A stretch of DNA of 64,000 nucleotides from Daphnia carinata (lineage: Eukaryota > Arthropoda > Branchiopoda > Diplostraca > Daphniidae), in assembly GCF_022539665.2 (NCBI RefSeq), contig NC_081334.1:8216424-8280423 (forward strand), given 5' to 3'. Shown here piece by piece: positions 15,301 through 27,010 of this stretch. Position 1 is the stretch's first letter. Every line of letters starts with the position of its first letter. Position numbers and translations under genes: made by a program. Below the pieces are notes generated by a model. The model was not told where the DNA came from. It did not search any database and saw only the letters and a list, made by a program, of their open reading frames with translations.

Positions 15301-17036
15301 TGGAAGCGGGACCGGCCAATCAAGTGTGGTTACAAGCAACATCGGGTCTGGTACTGTTGGTTCTCCCGGATCAGTCGTTAATGGCCCAGTACGTGTAGGC
15401 ATGAACCCACATTTGGGTCAAGAACGAAGAACGGGCGATGTTTCAAGTGCATTTGCCGATATGCCGCAAGCTGTTTCAAAAGTATGTTTAATTCAGTTTA
15501 TTTTTTCTATTTTCATTCTATGAACAGATTCTTTTTTTTTTTTTTTTTTTTGCACAGGATATTGAAGACGAAACAAACAGCTATTTTCAAAGGATTTATA
15601 ATCAATCGCCCTCCACTCCTACATTAACCGTAGACGAAGTCCTCGAGCTTCTAAAGAAGTTTCAAAATTCGACAAACCGGCGGGAACGAGAAATTTTTGA
15701 CTGCATGTTAAGAAATCTATTCGAAGAATATCGCTTCTTTCCTCAGTATCCAGATCGTGAGTTGCACATAACTGCCCAGCTATTTGGTGGAATAATGGAG
15801 CATGGTCTCGTCACCTATATGGCTTTGGGGGTGGCGCTTCGTTACGTACTAGAAGCAGTCCGAAAACCGCATGGAACAAAAATGTACTACTTTGGAATCA
15901 CTGCCTTGGATCGGTTCAGACATAGGTTGAAGGAATATCCTCAATATTGTCAGCACTTGGCTAGTATTCCACATTTCCGTGAATTTCCGCCACACTTGAT
16001 TGAGTACATTGAAAATGGCTCGCGTGGCGTTGAGCCACCAAACCGTCCTCACGGTCCGGTACTACCGCAGGTGACGACAGCTGCGAAAACTACTACTCCG
16101 ACAACGCCGACTACAACAGTTGCTGGTAAAACGTCTTCTACAGCAGCACCCATGAGTGGCCGGCCCTCAATAGCCAATGCTACCAACATCGACACATTAC
16201 TCGTTGCTTCAGAGAAAGACGTCTTGATTGTTGATCCGCCAGAGAATGTCCAAGACAAAGTCAGCTTCATTTTCAACAATTTGAGCCAGTTAAATTTGAC
16301 ACAGAAATGCGAAGAATTACGCGACATTGTCGGCGAGGAACATTGGTCTTGGGTGGCCCAGTATCTGGTGATGAAAAGAGCTTCAATAGAGCCCAATTTT
16401 CACACGCTATATTCCAACTTTCTCGACACGTTAAAGTTGACGGAATTGAGTAGACTTGTCATCAGCGAGACGTTCCGCAACATAAAAGTACTCCTCCGCA
16501 GTGATAAGGGAATAGCCAACTTCTCCGACCGAACGCTCCTCAAAAATCTTGGCCATTGGCTTGGCCTTCTCATGTTGTCCAAGAACCGACCGATTCTTCA
16601 GGTAATGGAAATTTCTATTTCAGTAATCAGATGTGGTGAATAACGAGTGTCCCACTTGAACGTTTAGGGAGATATTGATTTGAAATCGATCCTAGTCGAA
16701 GCTTATCATAAAGGCCAACAAGAACTTCTTTATGTTGTACCGTTTGTGGCCAAGGTCTTAGAATCCTGCGCTAAGAGCAAAGTGTTTAAACCGCCCAATC
16801 CTTGGACACTAGGAATTATGAATGTTTTGGCTGAATTGCATCAAGAACCTGATTTGAAACTCAACCTTAAATTTGAAGTCGAAGTTCTTTGCAAGACTTT
16901 GGCAATTGACATTCACGACCTAAAACCTGGTGTGGTCTTCAAGGACCACAATCGCCTTTCGCGTTTGGAACCCCAGTTATCCCAACCGCAAATGGCACAG
17001 CAAATGTACCAACCCGCACCACAACTTCAAATCATT

Positions 17037-17089
<53 letters not shown>

Positions 17090-20000
17090 ACAGCAGCAGC
17101 CTCCTCCACCTCCTCCTTCACAACATGCAGGTTCTCCAGCGCAACAAATGCAATCACAGGCGGGAACAACGACCCCGACTCCAGCCCACCCAATTCAAGG
17201 GCCACCTGATCCGAGATTTTCTTATTTGGACATTAATGTCACATCGTTGGCTGGACTTGCTCAGCATTTGGTAGTCAACAACAACATACCGCTACTAACA
17301 GCGCATCCGAATTTAAGAATCTTAATCCGACCTGCTGTTGAACGAGCCGTTCAGGAATGTATTCATCCAGTCGTAGACTGGTCGATGAAAATAGCATTGA
17401 CTACCTGTGAACAAATCATCAAAAAAGACTTTTCACTCGACGCGGATGATACACGCATGCGAGCCGCTGCTCACCATATGGTCCGTAGCCTTAGCGCAGG
17501 TACTAATCTGTAAATTTTCTTTGACATTCTCCAGAAAGGCTTAAATAATTCTTGGATTATTAGGCACGGCGTTGATTCGTTGTCGAGATCACTTGCTTTT
17601 AACCATTGCCACCAATTTAAAGACAGCATTTTCGGCAGCGCTCCAAAGGAGCACTAGTCCTCAACAAAAAGAGCTGGTTGAACAAGCGGCCAGCTTAACC
17701 GCTCAAGATAATGTTGAACCCGCGTGTGCTTTTATTCAGAAGACGGCAGTTGAGAAATCGATCTCTGAAATTGATAAGCGCCTTGCAACCGAGTTTGATT
17801 TGCGCAAACACGCGCGCAACGAAGGTAGAAGATACTATGACCCTACTGTTTTTGCATATCAGGTAAATTGGTTCTCCCAACAAACGGTAACGATCTGCGA
17901 GAATGTAATAACGATTTGACGCCTAGGCTGAGCGGATGCCAGAGCCTATTCGTTTGAAAATGAGTGGTGTCACAGCACAACAGGCAGCTGTTTATGAGGA
18001 GTTTGCCCGATACATCCCCGGCTTCTTACCTGTCACCGAACGAGATGCAGCCATGCTGGTGCCTAAAGTGATTCCCACATTTACCAATGATGAAATTGGA
18101 GTAATTTTGGAAAAAGTTGCCATGGAGCTTGAACGTTTCTTGCAATCATTGCTGCCGCTGGGTAGCTCAACACAAGCAGTTGCAATCGGTTCGCTTTTGG
18201 AAGCTGTCATCTTAGCTCGTTCCTCTCGTGACCATGGAGCCCACATCACTTTGCTCCAGAAAGCCTTCGAAGGACTCGTGGAAAGTCTGACAAGCTTTGC
18301 CACTACTGGAAACGACCCCGACGCGGTGGTTCGTTTTCGCGACGCACATTTGTTAGTCCTTAAAGCCTTGCAAGATCCTCAAGCATATGGTACTATTACT
18401 ATAGTTCACTTTTATTTGTAGCAAGCGATTCATGTTATTGATTTTGAATTACTTGTCTGTATTTCAGGGCCGCAATGGACTAACCGTCAGGTGACGCGTT
18501 GTTGGGCCGAGTGCCGTGAAGAGTTTAGATATAACCTTGATATTCTTGACTGCCTGGTGCGGGCTCACCTCCTTAACTTGCAACAATTTGACATGCACTT
18601 AGCGTCTGTGCTAGAACAAGCCCTGAACGCTGGGATAGGATCTTCTATATTAGCACTCGGCTTTGCCATGCAACTAGTACACGTCTATTTACTTGAGGGA
18701 CCAGCTACCGGAGCCCCTGTGGTTATCACAGAGAATGATTTAGCAAACACTATCGAAATTCTGACTCGTATTGCTGCTCACGCCAGGTATTGTGCCAAAA
18801 AATGTTTTGTCCTTTACTGTACTTTTTTTATTTATTTTGTTTATTGATCATTGTTGTTTATTTATTTATTTATTTTTGCTACTAATCTCTGTCGTAGACA
18901 ACCCCCTGATGGTCTGGCAACTATCCTCGAATTGCTACGAGCTGGCCATGAAACTGGCCTGATGGATCGTGCTACTGGTGGTCCTGGTGGACCTACCGCT
19001 TTAATCCATTCTGGAATCGCCCAAGCTCGCGATTACGACGATCCCCATGGCTTGCCAGAAAAGACAGAATACTTACTGCAAGAATGGGTAGCCATGTATC
19101 ATCTTCCTAACGCTGGGCGCGACTCGTCCAAAGCTTTCGGTCACTTCGTCACCCAAATGAGCCTACATGGAGTATTGAAGACCGATGATTTGATCACTCG
19201 CTTTTTCCGACTGTGCACACAGTTTTGCGTTGACATCTCGTATCGGGCTTTGACTTCCGAGCCGACTGCAGATTTGATCCGCAGCAAAGCTTTCCATACG
19301 TTGGATGCCTACGTTCGACTTATTGCTTTGCTTATTAAACATTCTGGTGATGCAAACAACGGTGTCACTAAAGTTAATCTTCTAAACAAAGTACGTAAAT
19401 TGCCCGTATGGCTTCGGCAAATTACGAAGCATTGTAATTGACATTGGCTGTCGTCTCGATTGTAAAGGTTTTAGGAATCGTAGCAGGGGTTTTGCTACAA
19501 GACCAAGAAGTTCGTGGCGCGGAATTCCAGCAGTTGGCTTATCATCGCATCCTCATTATGCTGTTTCTCGAGCTAAATGCACCCGAACAAGTTCTTGATT
19601 CCATCAACTTTCAAGTAAGCTGGCAATGTTGGGTAAATAGTTCAACTTTGATGCGATCGCTAATGTGTTCGTTTGCGTTATTAGGTACTGACGGCTTTCT
19701 GTCATACACTGCACATTCTGAGACCAGCCAAAGCTCCAGGCTTTGCCTATGCTTGGTTGGAAATAGTTTCGCATCGCGTATTTATCGGCCGTTTGTTATC
19801 GATTACGCCTCAACAGAAGGGTTGGGGAATGTATGCCCAACTGTTGATTGACTTGTTTAAGTTTTTGGCACCGTTCCTTCGTAATGCTGAACTGAGCAAG
19901 CCCGTTTCGATGTTGTACAAAGGAACGCTCCGTGTCCTTCTGGTCTTGCTGCACGACTTTCCCGAATTCCTTTGCGACTATCACTACGGTTTCTGTGATG

Positions 20001-21006
20001 TGATCCCTCCCAATTGCATTCAAATGAGAAACCTGATTTTGTCGGCGTTCCCGCGTAACATGCGGCTGCCTGATCCGTTTACGCCCAATCTCAAGGTGGA
20101 TATGCTACCGGAAATCAGTCACGCTCCTCGCGTACTGACTCATTTCGCAGCAATGATACAACCACCTACGCTCAAGAAGGATTTGGACTCGTACCTGAAA
20201 ACACGTGGACCAGTAACGTTCCTTTCTGAGTTACGAAGTGTGGTCCAGGTTCATGTTTCATCGATGAATCTCCACGTAAGATTATTCGCTCACAATCGGC
20301 CTGAAACTGTGACATTGATTTAAATTTTATTTTTATTATTTATTTATTTTTTTATATTTGATTTGATTTATCACTTAACCATTGTATAATTTGCTTTTGT
20401 CAGGTGTCACCGGAACCTGGAATGCATTATAATTTACCGTTGTTGAACGCATTGGTCTTGTACGTTGGTACTCAAGCCATTCAATCAATTCAGACCAAAG
20501 GATTGTCGCCGTCAATGGCGACCATTGGCCATTCGTCTTACATGGATATTTTCCAGAGTTTAGCTGTTAATCTCGACACGGAAGGGCGCTATTTGTTCAT
20601 CAATGCCATTGCCAATCAGCTGCGCTATCCCAATAGCCACACCCACTATTTCAGCTGCGTTCTTCTCTGTCTATTTGCAGAAGCGAATTCCGAGGCGATT
20701 CAAGAACAAATCACTAGGTATTTTTACGTTTCTACACTTTGCTCAAATAATGGATCATATATTTACAACTTGCTATTTGTTTTTCACATAAACAGGGTTC
20801 TTCTGGAGAGACTCATTGTCAATCGACCTCACCCTTGGGGATTACTCATTACATTCATTGAACTGATAAAAAATCCCGTTTTCAAGTTTTGGAATCATGA
20901 ATTCGTCCACTGCGCCCCCGAAATTGAGAAATTATTCGAGTCGGTCGCCCGGTCATGCATGGTGGTCCAGAAACAAACTCCTCGTGATGCCGAAAACCAC
21001 GATTGA
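12379..21006 (+). CDS. CNOT1: CCR4-NOT complex scaffold subunit 1 (CNOT1/Not1), about 2468 aa, 16 coding exons
   Basis: Coding exons: 12379-12470, 12525-13005, 13068-13580, 13651-14586, 14704-15061, 15141-15481, 15558-16601, 16668-17499, 17564-17862, 17927-18389, 18468-18786, 18898-19390, 19468-19614, 19685-20248 (or 20275), 20404-20717, 20796-21006. All phases agree; human CNOT1 has 2376 residues. The start [17 protein letters not shown] matches the family. Other signatures are [15 protein letters not shown] and [15 protein letters not shown] (N-terminal HEAT part), [17 protein letters not shown] and [20 protein letters not shown] (about residues 1130-1350, the MIF4G region that docks the CAF1 deadenylase), the CNOT9-binding region after the polyQ tract, and [20 protein letters not shown] plus [13 protein letters not shown] in the C-terminal NOT2/NOT3-binding domain. 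The protein scaffolds cytoplasmic mRNA deadenylation and translational repression. It is complete and undamaged. A 21-residue polyQ plus six-proline run is a lineage insertion. A short uORF overlaps the start. Confidence 0.97.
17037..17116 (+). repeat. CAG/CAA polyglutamine tract plus polyproline in CNOT1 exon 8
   Basis: Twenty-one glutamine codons (17037-17099, mixed CAG and CAA) are followed by six proline codons. They lie at about residues 1379-1405, between the MIF4G and CNOT9-binding regions, a flexible linker in the family. Such triplet tracts are prone to length polymorphism. Confidence 0.95.
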
Positions 21007-23732
21007 AAAGCTGAGCTCACCGACTACTTATGTACAGTTTGTGCGTGTGCTCATATTCTCAAACACTGTTTGTTTGGATTTTTTCCTATACTTTTTTGGC
21101 GGTGCGTGGTGAATTGTGTCAAGAATATGTCCATTTAGTTTGTGAACGAATGTATCATTTTTCTCTTTCTTTGAACCCCCAGTTTTCGCTCATTATTTTT
21201 TCTTCTTTTTTTGTGGTATCGAGTTCATCTTTCTCGCTTTTCTGCATTCACTGGGTGTCATGTAGTATGTTCACTTTTAATAATACACGCGAAGCAAATG
21301 GAAGCATAGGAGCTGTTAGGAAACTCTTCTGCATTATCGATTAAGGATGATTGCCTATCATGCGTCGGTCAAGTGTGAATGTTCAAGTGTCATACATTAA
21401 TTAGTGGGTTAATTGATTTTAGGTTTTTTCACTACACTGCATTGCACAGCGTGCCGATCTGGGTTTTTTTCTTGTATTCCTCCGTATTGGCTACTATCGG
21501 AGATATCGTTGCAGAAGGTTACCAACTTACCATCAAAGCTGTAACGAAAATGTGAAATCCTTTATTGCTAAATCTGGGCTATTATAACTTAACCGGTAGT
21601 GCGAAATACGCATTGTGTTGTTCTTGAACTGAGTTCCTGGCATAAGCCCACTGAGTTCCCATTTAATATATCTACCATTCAGTGCAATGCAGAATGCATC
21701 GCACGGAGAATTACACCCTTGAATTTTCCCTGTTTTTTAAACCTGTGATTTGCAAAAAATATAACACAGATTTACGCGTGTGGAAACCAACACGAACCAA
21801 AAACTAGAGCAAAACCACATCAAACCTGCCCTTATTGAACCTGACGGTACTTTGTTTAGCCCAAGCTGCTGATGACGCACACAAAAATCACCGCCAGTGG
21901 CTGTTGATAAGTACGTAGAAAACTGTTGGATGATGCGGAGTTTAGTATGTAGAAATCAGTGAATAAAATTCAATAACATGTTACAATTATGTTACGGATA
22001 CTTTCAACTTTAGCCTACTTGCATCGATTCATTCCACCATACCACCGACTAATTTCTGTTCGAAGATCTATTTGGAACAAAACTAACATGAAGGTTGCTG
22101 GGATATTTTCTACGTATGGTTGCATGTCATAGATTTACGAAGAAAAAATATGTAATCATAACGGCAGGGTGAAAAATCCGAAAATATAATTATTTAAACT
22201 AATTTGCAAAGAACCCGGACGGCAGAAGAACAGACACATAGTGCTATAGTAAAGTTAAGCATAACATTCTGATGCTCTTTTGGTAAAGCATTTAATTTTA
22301 ACTTCATTACATTTCAACTTGTTATAAGCACAACGTCGGCCCTGCTTTTTTTGTAGTGGTAGGCCAGTCATCGGATAGAATCGTGCACGTCGTGGGCTTG
22401 CCAGAACATTTTAAAATTTCCTTTACGTACGTTTACATTAAATATTTGCATACATTAATTATCAACGATGAACCTTGATCCGTCGGAGTCTCCAACAATA
22501 TCCGTTATAAAATTATCGATAATATTAATAGGTTTTCAAAGAAATTTGCGATTGGTTTTCAAAATTTATTTAAAAGTTGCGTTATTGAGAAAACTATGCA
22601 TCATTGCACTACCAACAATGTTTAGGCACTAGATTTACGATATTTAACAGTTACGTGCACAACTTTATCATACCAGTACTTGACTGAGTGGCACCTTGAT
22701 AGCCAGGCATAAGCCTGTAACAATCAACGCAAAGAATATTAACAAGAACAACGCTCTTGCAAAAAAGGAGATGGTTAATTTTCATCTCAAATTGCAGTGC
22801 CATTTCGATCGGAATACCCTTCTGAACGGGAATTACACGTGCTACCTCAAGATCTAGCGCAGAATGTCCGTAATAGACTGTAGACCCCGTTTAATGAAAA
22901 CGTAACAGTCTGGGGGGTTGGCCAATAATGAGCGAAGATGTCTTTCAGTGATTTACCAGTCTGTCGGCTTTTGCAATTCTGTTAAAATTCCGCAAAATTT
23001 CTTTTATAATCAATCCGAACAAAAAGGATTCGACGACTACTCGGCATGACAAACCTATGGTGTAAAAAACAAAAAGTATCAAAAAGTCGAAGGAAAACAT
23101 TCGAAATGAGAGAAAAAAGTATTTTAAAGAGCTTTTGGGTTTTTCATTTTTGTCCTTTCTTTTCCGTTACAGTTGACGAGCCTCGTTTTTGCTTTGCCGA
23201 AATGATAATTTAAGAAAATGCTTTAAATGTGTATACTGTACCATGTAAAATGTTTACCTTATGGATATTTCGAACGCTAAGAATTTTATTGTGCCATCAT
23301 CCATAATTCTTCAATACCTGTCTGCCTTGATTGTTCTATGGATGTGATGAAAACAGATTACAAACAAACACTTTATTCCTGTATTATCCAGAGTAAATGC
23401 GGTTCGATTTTGATGGTGTCCTTGTCTTGAGAGGTCATGGTCGCCTCTTCGAGGATATAACACATTACATTTTTATTTGTTTATTTTTTCTTTTCTTTAA
23501 TTGACCTTGTCCTTCTATAGGAAATAGAGGCCGTTCCGTTAATCGTAAAAGACTCGACTCAGGTCAGGTGACAAGAATTTTGATTTCGCGCAAAGTTAAT
23601 CCGAGTCTGCGACCTCGAAAAATCTTACAAGATGATAGCTATTCTTTTCCCAATGTTTTCTTTTGCCCGTGACCTTCTTTTTCTCCCCACCCCTACACGG
23701 AATAGCTCTTTTGCTAACCGATTTTTGCTACC
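21007..23732. other. CNOT1 3' UTR and intergenic region
   Basis: No coding exon is supported. AATAAA at 21962-21967 is a plausible CNOT1 poly(A) signal, giving a 3' UTR of about 0.95 kb. The rest is AT-rich and without recognised repeats. Confidence 0.45.
21962..21967 (+). terminator. Candidate CNOT1 poly(A) signal
   Basis: This AATAAA hexamer lies about 955 nt after the CNOT1 stop codon. It is a candidate only; no cleavage evidence is available. Confidence 0.35.
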
Positions 23733-23765
23733 TATAAATCAAGAATGTCTTTTGTTTTGGTCACA
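23733..23765 (+). promoter_or_regulatory. TATA-box core promoter of the secreted-protein gene
   Basis: TATAAA at 23733-23738 is followed about 28 nt downstream by TCACATT (from 23761), a good arthropod initiator match. The signal-peptide ATG is 113 nt further on at 23878. The spacing supports a start near 23762, which would exclude the in-frame upstream codons from translation. Confidence 0.5.
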
Positions 23766-23877
23766 TTCTATTAGATCAACCGGCTCGAAAACAACTGCCT
23801 CCCTCAGAGTTCACCACCAGTCGATTTTCCAACTAAAAGTATTCAACGGCCTCCCATTTGGGGATTCAAACACTAAG

Positions 23878-24555
23878 ATGAAGTTATTAGTTTACTGGTG
23901 GATCTTCGTAGTTACCCTAGTTAATATTCAATGTCGTAATTCAGTGAACAATCTCCTCGGTAAACGTATCCGACCATTCATTACATCACACACTCAGTCG
24001 CAATTGGAAACGAACGAAACGACAACACAGCAATCCTTAAGTAGAACCATTAAGGCTTCACCACCAACACATTCCGCCAGTCCAATAGACGTCGAGACGC
24101 AAACTTCTCTGGTCTATCCCAGCACTTCCTCCGCAATCAAAGCAATTCCTGCTGTAGCGGCTACTACCAATTTTTCGACCAACGCCGTTACACTGAGCAA
24201 GAATTCCAGCATAGTAGCTGTCAAAAGTATCAAAGAAGACTCATTTACACGTTCAACTATAGAAGCTGTGTTGGGCAAGGCAGATAACGTTTCATTTAGC
24301 ATGACCCAAGCTGCTACAAACAACCAGGATCGTTTCGTGATGAGTAACAATCCGTTCAATGCAACTCAGTTGTTTCCCAAGCGCCCACTTCGTTCACAGA
24401 CCATAAACCGTTATCTCGCAAAAGCTAAAGAAAAGGCTTTTGGCAGTAGTACGGTTTCGCCGATACCCAGTAAGCTGACCCACGTCATCGTAAAGCGCCA
24501 TTTCATCCGACTGATGCCATTGGACGATTTCGTTCTCGATACTGACGATGTATAG
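23878..24555 (+). CDS. Small secreted Ser/Thr-rich protein, 225 aa, unrecognised
   Basis: The ATG at 23878 opens a clear signal peptide, MKLLVYWWIFVVTLVNIQC. The reading frame is open further upstream (to 23632), but that part lies across and before the TATA box and looks untranslated. After the signal comes RNSVNNLLGKR, whose GKR resembles an amidation and dibasic prohormone cleavage site. A Ser/Thr/Ala/Asn-rich body with several N-x-S/T sites follows (about residues 30-150). The C-terminal third is more basic and contains PKRPLR and VKRHFIRL, then an acidic end (DDFVLDTDDV). AATAAA at 24616-24621 closes a compact single-exon unit. No family was recognised. It may be a secreted mucin-like or cuticle-associated protein, or a neuropeptide-like precursor; the last is only suggested by the basic sites. 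Confidence 0.65.
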   Translation: MKLLVYWWIFVVTLVNIQCRNSVNNLLGKRIRPFITSHTQSQLETNETTTQQSLSRTIKASPPTHSASPIDVETQTSLVYPSTSSAIKAIPAVAATTNFSTNAVTLSKNSSIVAVKSIKEDSFTRSTIEAVLGKADNVSFSMTQAATNNQDRFVMSNNPFNATQLFPKRPLRSQTINRYLAKAKEKAFGSSTVSPIPSKLTHVIVKRHFIRLMPLDDFVLDTDDV

Positions 24556-24615
24556 AATATTCTTCCAGTCTCGAAACAATTTTGCAATCTCTCCTTTGTT
24601 CTCTGTATGTAGCCA

Positions 24616-24621
24616 AATAAA
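24616..24621 (+). terminator. Poly(A) signal of the secreted-protein gene
   Basis: AATAAA sits 61 nt past the TAG stop of the 225-residue secreted-protein gene, the expected distance for a short arthropod 3' UTR. Confidence 0.65.
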
Positions 24622-25396
24622 ACGTGATAACACTATTCTATGCGAACAGATTTGTTATTTGCACTGCATTTTCCAGTTCCAGTGCTGAAATGCCGTGAGT
24701 GCGTGGGCTAGTCGCGCCAAGACGCGACATTGAATACATTTCGTTATTGTTGAACTGGTTTTGTGCTAAACCAGTTGTTTCATGACACCCAATTGTTTCT
24801 ACACGTCTTAAATTCGATATTCGATGATGCAACATAACGCCATTTGAGAGTACGTACTTGAAGATAGTGATAGTATAAACTTAAAGAAACGAGGAGGCAA
24901 CGGAATATATAAAGAAAACAGTGGAAGGACCCAATTGATGCCAAAGTGTATCCCATTGCTTCGCTTGGGGTGAAAACCTTTGTCATAAAGGCCTTCCTTA
25001 AGAAACTTTGAATGCGTGAGCGAATTCTATAAAGCAGTATAAGTCATTCAGCACGTTGTACTACCAAGAGAAGTATAACGTTAGTCGTTATCACGTATTG
25101 TGTGTTCATTGCACTAAAATGCGAGCCATTATCTTTCCTATCTTAGGCTTTTTATCGTCAAAACTAAAACGAGACGTACCTGTCTTGCTGGCTTAGCGAA
25201 ATGTCTGGATGAAGTCGAACAAAAGAACTAGAAAAATATAGTAATCAAATACCGTGTGCGTGCAGTGTATTAGAAAACCCTTTGTGGGGTATGGTCCCAA
25301 CTAATTTGCAAATTGAAATGTAGAATTTCATATCTAATTTGACTTTTTATTTTGCAGCAGAGTGTGACAAGACCAACTCACACCACAAAGGCCAGT

Positions 25397-27010
25397 ATGG
25401 ATGATGCTACAGGAGAGGTGGCCGTTAATGCTGAGCAAATAAATAGTGAAGAAAACAATCAGCCACGCAATAGTAGTGCAGCTGTTGAAAGTGCAAATGC
25501 CAACAGTTTCAATATCCCAAGTCAAAACAGCCGTCGACATCGACGGCATCGCCGACAACGTCGACACCATCGCAATTACCACGGGGCCCGATCTGGACAA
25601 ATCAGATACGAAAAAACATTGCTGCACTTTAGTGCAGCCCACATCTTGCTTGGCATAGTCTGCGGACTTCTTCAGGTTACAAACATAATTACACATAGCG
25701 AGCCAAAATCATTTTTTAGCACTTCATTTACCATAAAAGTTATTCCTAGAACAGACTACCTGATCTCGAAAAATTTATTAGTTGATTTGATTAGATGAGT
25801 GAATGCAGGAAATATAAAATTTTTCTTTTTATATAAAAAAAAATGGTTTCACGTAGATGGTGCAATTCACAAACCATTCGATTTTGTCCGAAGCCCAGCC
25901 AGGTAAATTCGTATACTTTAGGATTAACTTCAATTTCATTTTTCAAATTTTAATCACCGTTTTAAATGTTGGTATAATAATTGAAAATGGAATTAGGTCT
26001 GTGGTGTGGCACTTTCTTTGTCATCACAGGATCAGTCTGCCTCGGTTTGACAAAAACCAAAGGTCTATACAGGTAAAGTTTTCGACATTCAACTTGCAAC
26101 AATGAGTCAGCTATGTTCAAACCATTCTTTTTCTTTTTTTCCCCTTGTCTTCTTTGATAATCAGCACGGTGACGATGCTGTGTTTTTGCCTTGTATCCTT
26201 ATTTATGGCGTTGACTCTAGCTTCGTTGAGTTGGTTTGGAGCCGAAGCAGCTGCTTGTTGTCAAGACTACTGGAATTACAACTGTGAAACTGATGACACT
26301 GTGCCCCCTATTTTTAACAGTACCCGATATACGATGTTGGCAACGGTCGATGAACACCAAACCACTACAGAGTTCGTTAGTTTCACTTCCTCGTCTGTCA
26401 ATAGTACGAACAGCTGCTACGGCCCTATTGAAAACGGCCCTTCGTGTGAGAATATTAAAAGGGGATATTGCGGTACGTACTAGCATTTGACGACCAATTT
26501 CTTGGAAATTATATTTACGTTTTGCAATCCGTGCTTATAGGTTATGACATTGGTTTGGGACGAACGTTACACCTATTGCTATTATTGGCTGGAGGTTAGT
26601 GTATCTTAACATTGGTTCCAATGCGGTGATTTCATCATAGATACTGACATCGATAATTTGTGTTGTGTAGTAATTGGGGCAACGACAAGCTTCGTCTTGT
26701 CTACACTGGCCTGTAGCCGACCTAATAGGGAAGCCGAACGAAGTCGGCCACGATTGTCTTCGATCTTTGTAATAGGTGGCGACCACTTGCCCACGGGTGG
26801 AAGACCGGTATGTAACCAGATGCTATATTTCAGTAAGGTGGGTTGCTGACATCGAAAGTTACATCTACTTAGATAACAGCTTGGGAATTTCCTCCACCCG
26901 TTAAAGACCATGACCTGGCCAGGACCGCAGGGGTAGAGGAACAATATCCGGAAGAGCCACCGCCACCCTACGTAGAACAAGATAACGACGATCTCCAGTG
27001 CCATCTGTGA
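25397..27010 (+). CDS. Four-transmembrane protein with extracellular Cys-rich loop and PPPPY tail, 345 aa
   Basis: Exons 25397-25675, 25857-25902, 25997-26072, 26165-26472, 26541-26594, 26671-26807 and 26873-27010 join in frame to 345 residues. The N-terminus is acidic/polar and then has an Arg/His cluster (RRHRRHRRQRRHH). Four hydrophobic segments follow: TM1 (HILLGIVCGLL), TM2 (GTFFVITGSVCLGL), TM3 (CFCLVSLFMALTLASL) and TM4 (LLLLLAGVIGATTSF). The TM3-TM4 loop of about 90 residues has paired cysteines and N-glycosylation sites. The cytoplasmic tail ends with EEPPPPYVEQD, a PPxY motif that binds WW domains of NEDD4-family ubiquitin ligases. Topology and PPxY resemble CD20-like (MS4A/ENTREP-FAM189) proteins, which recruit such ligases; this family call is tentative. 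A TATAAA at 25028-25033 may belong to its promoter, with an uncertain 5' UTR exon. It is tail to tail with Top1. Confidence 0.75.

Noticed and set aside
23632-23877. Upstream extension of the secreted-protein reading frame
   Set aside because: Spans the TATA box and would bury the clear signal peptide; the start at 23878 fits better.
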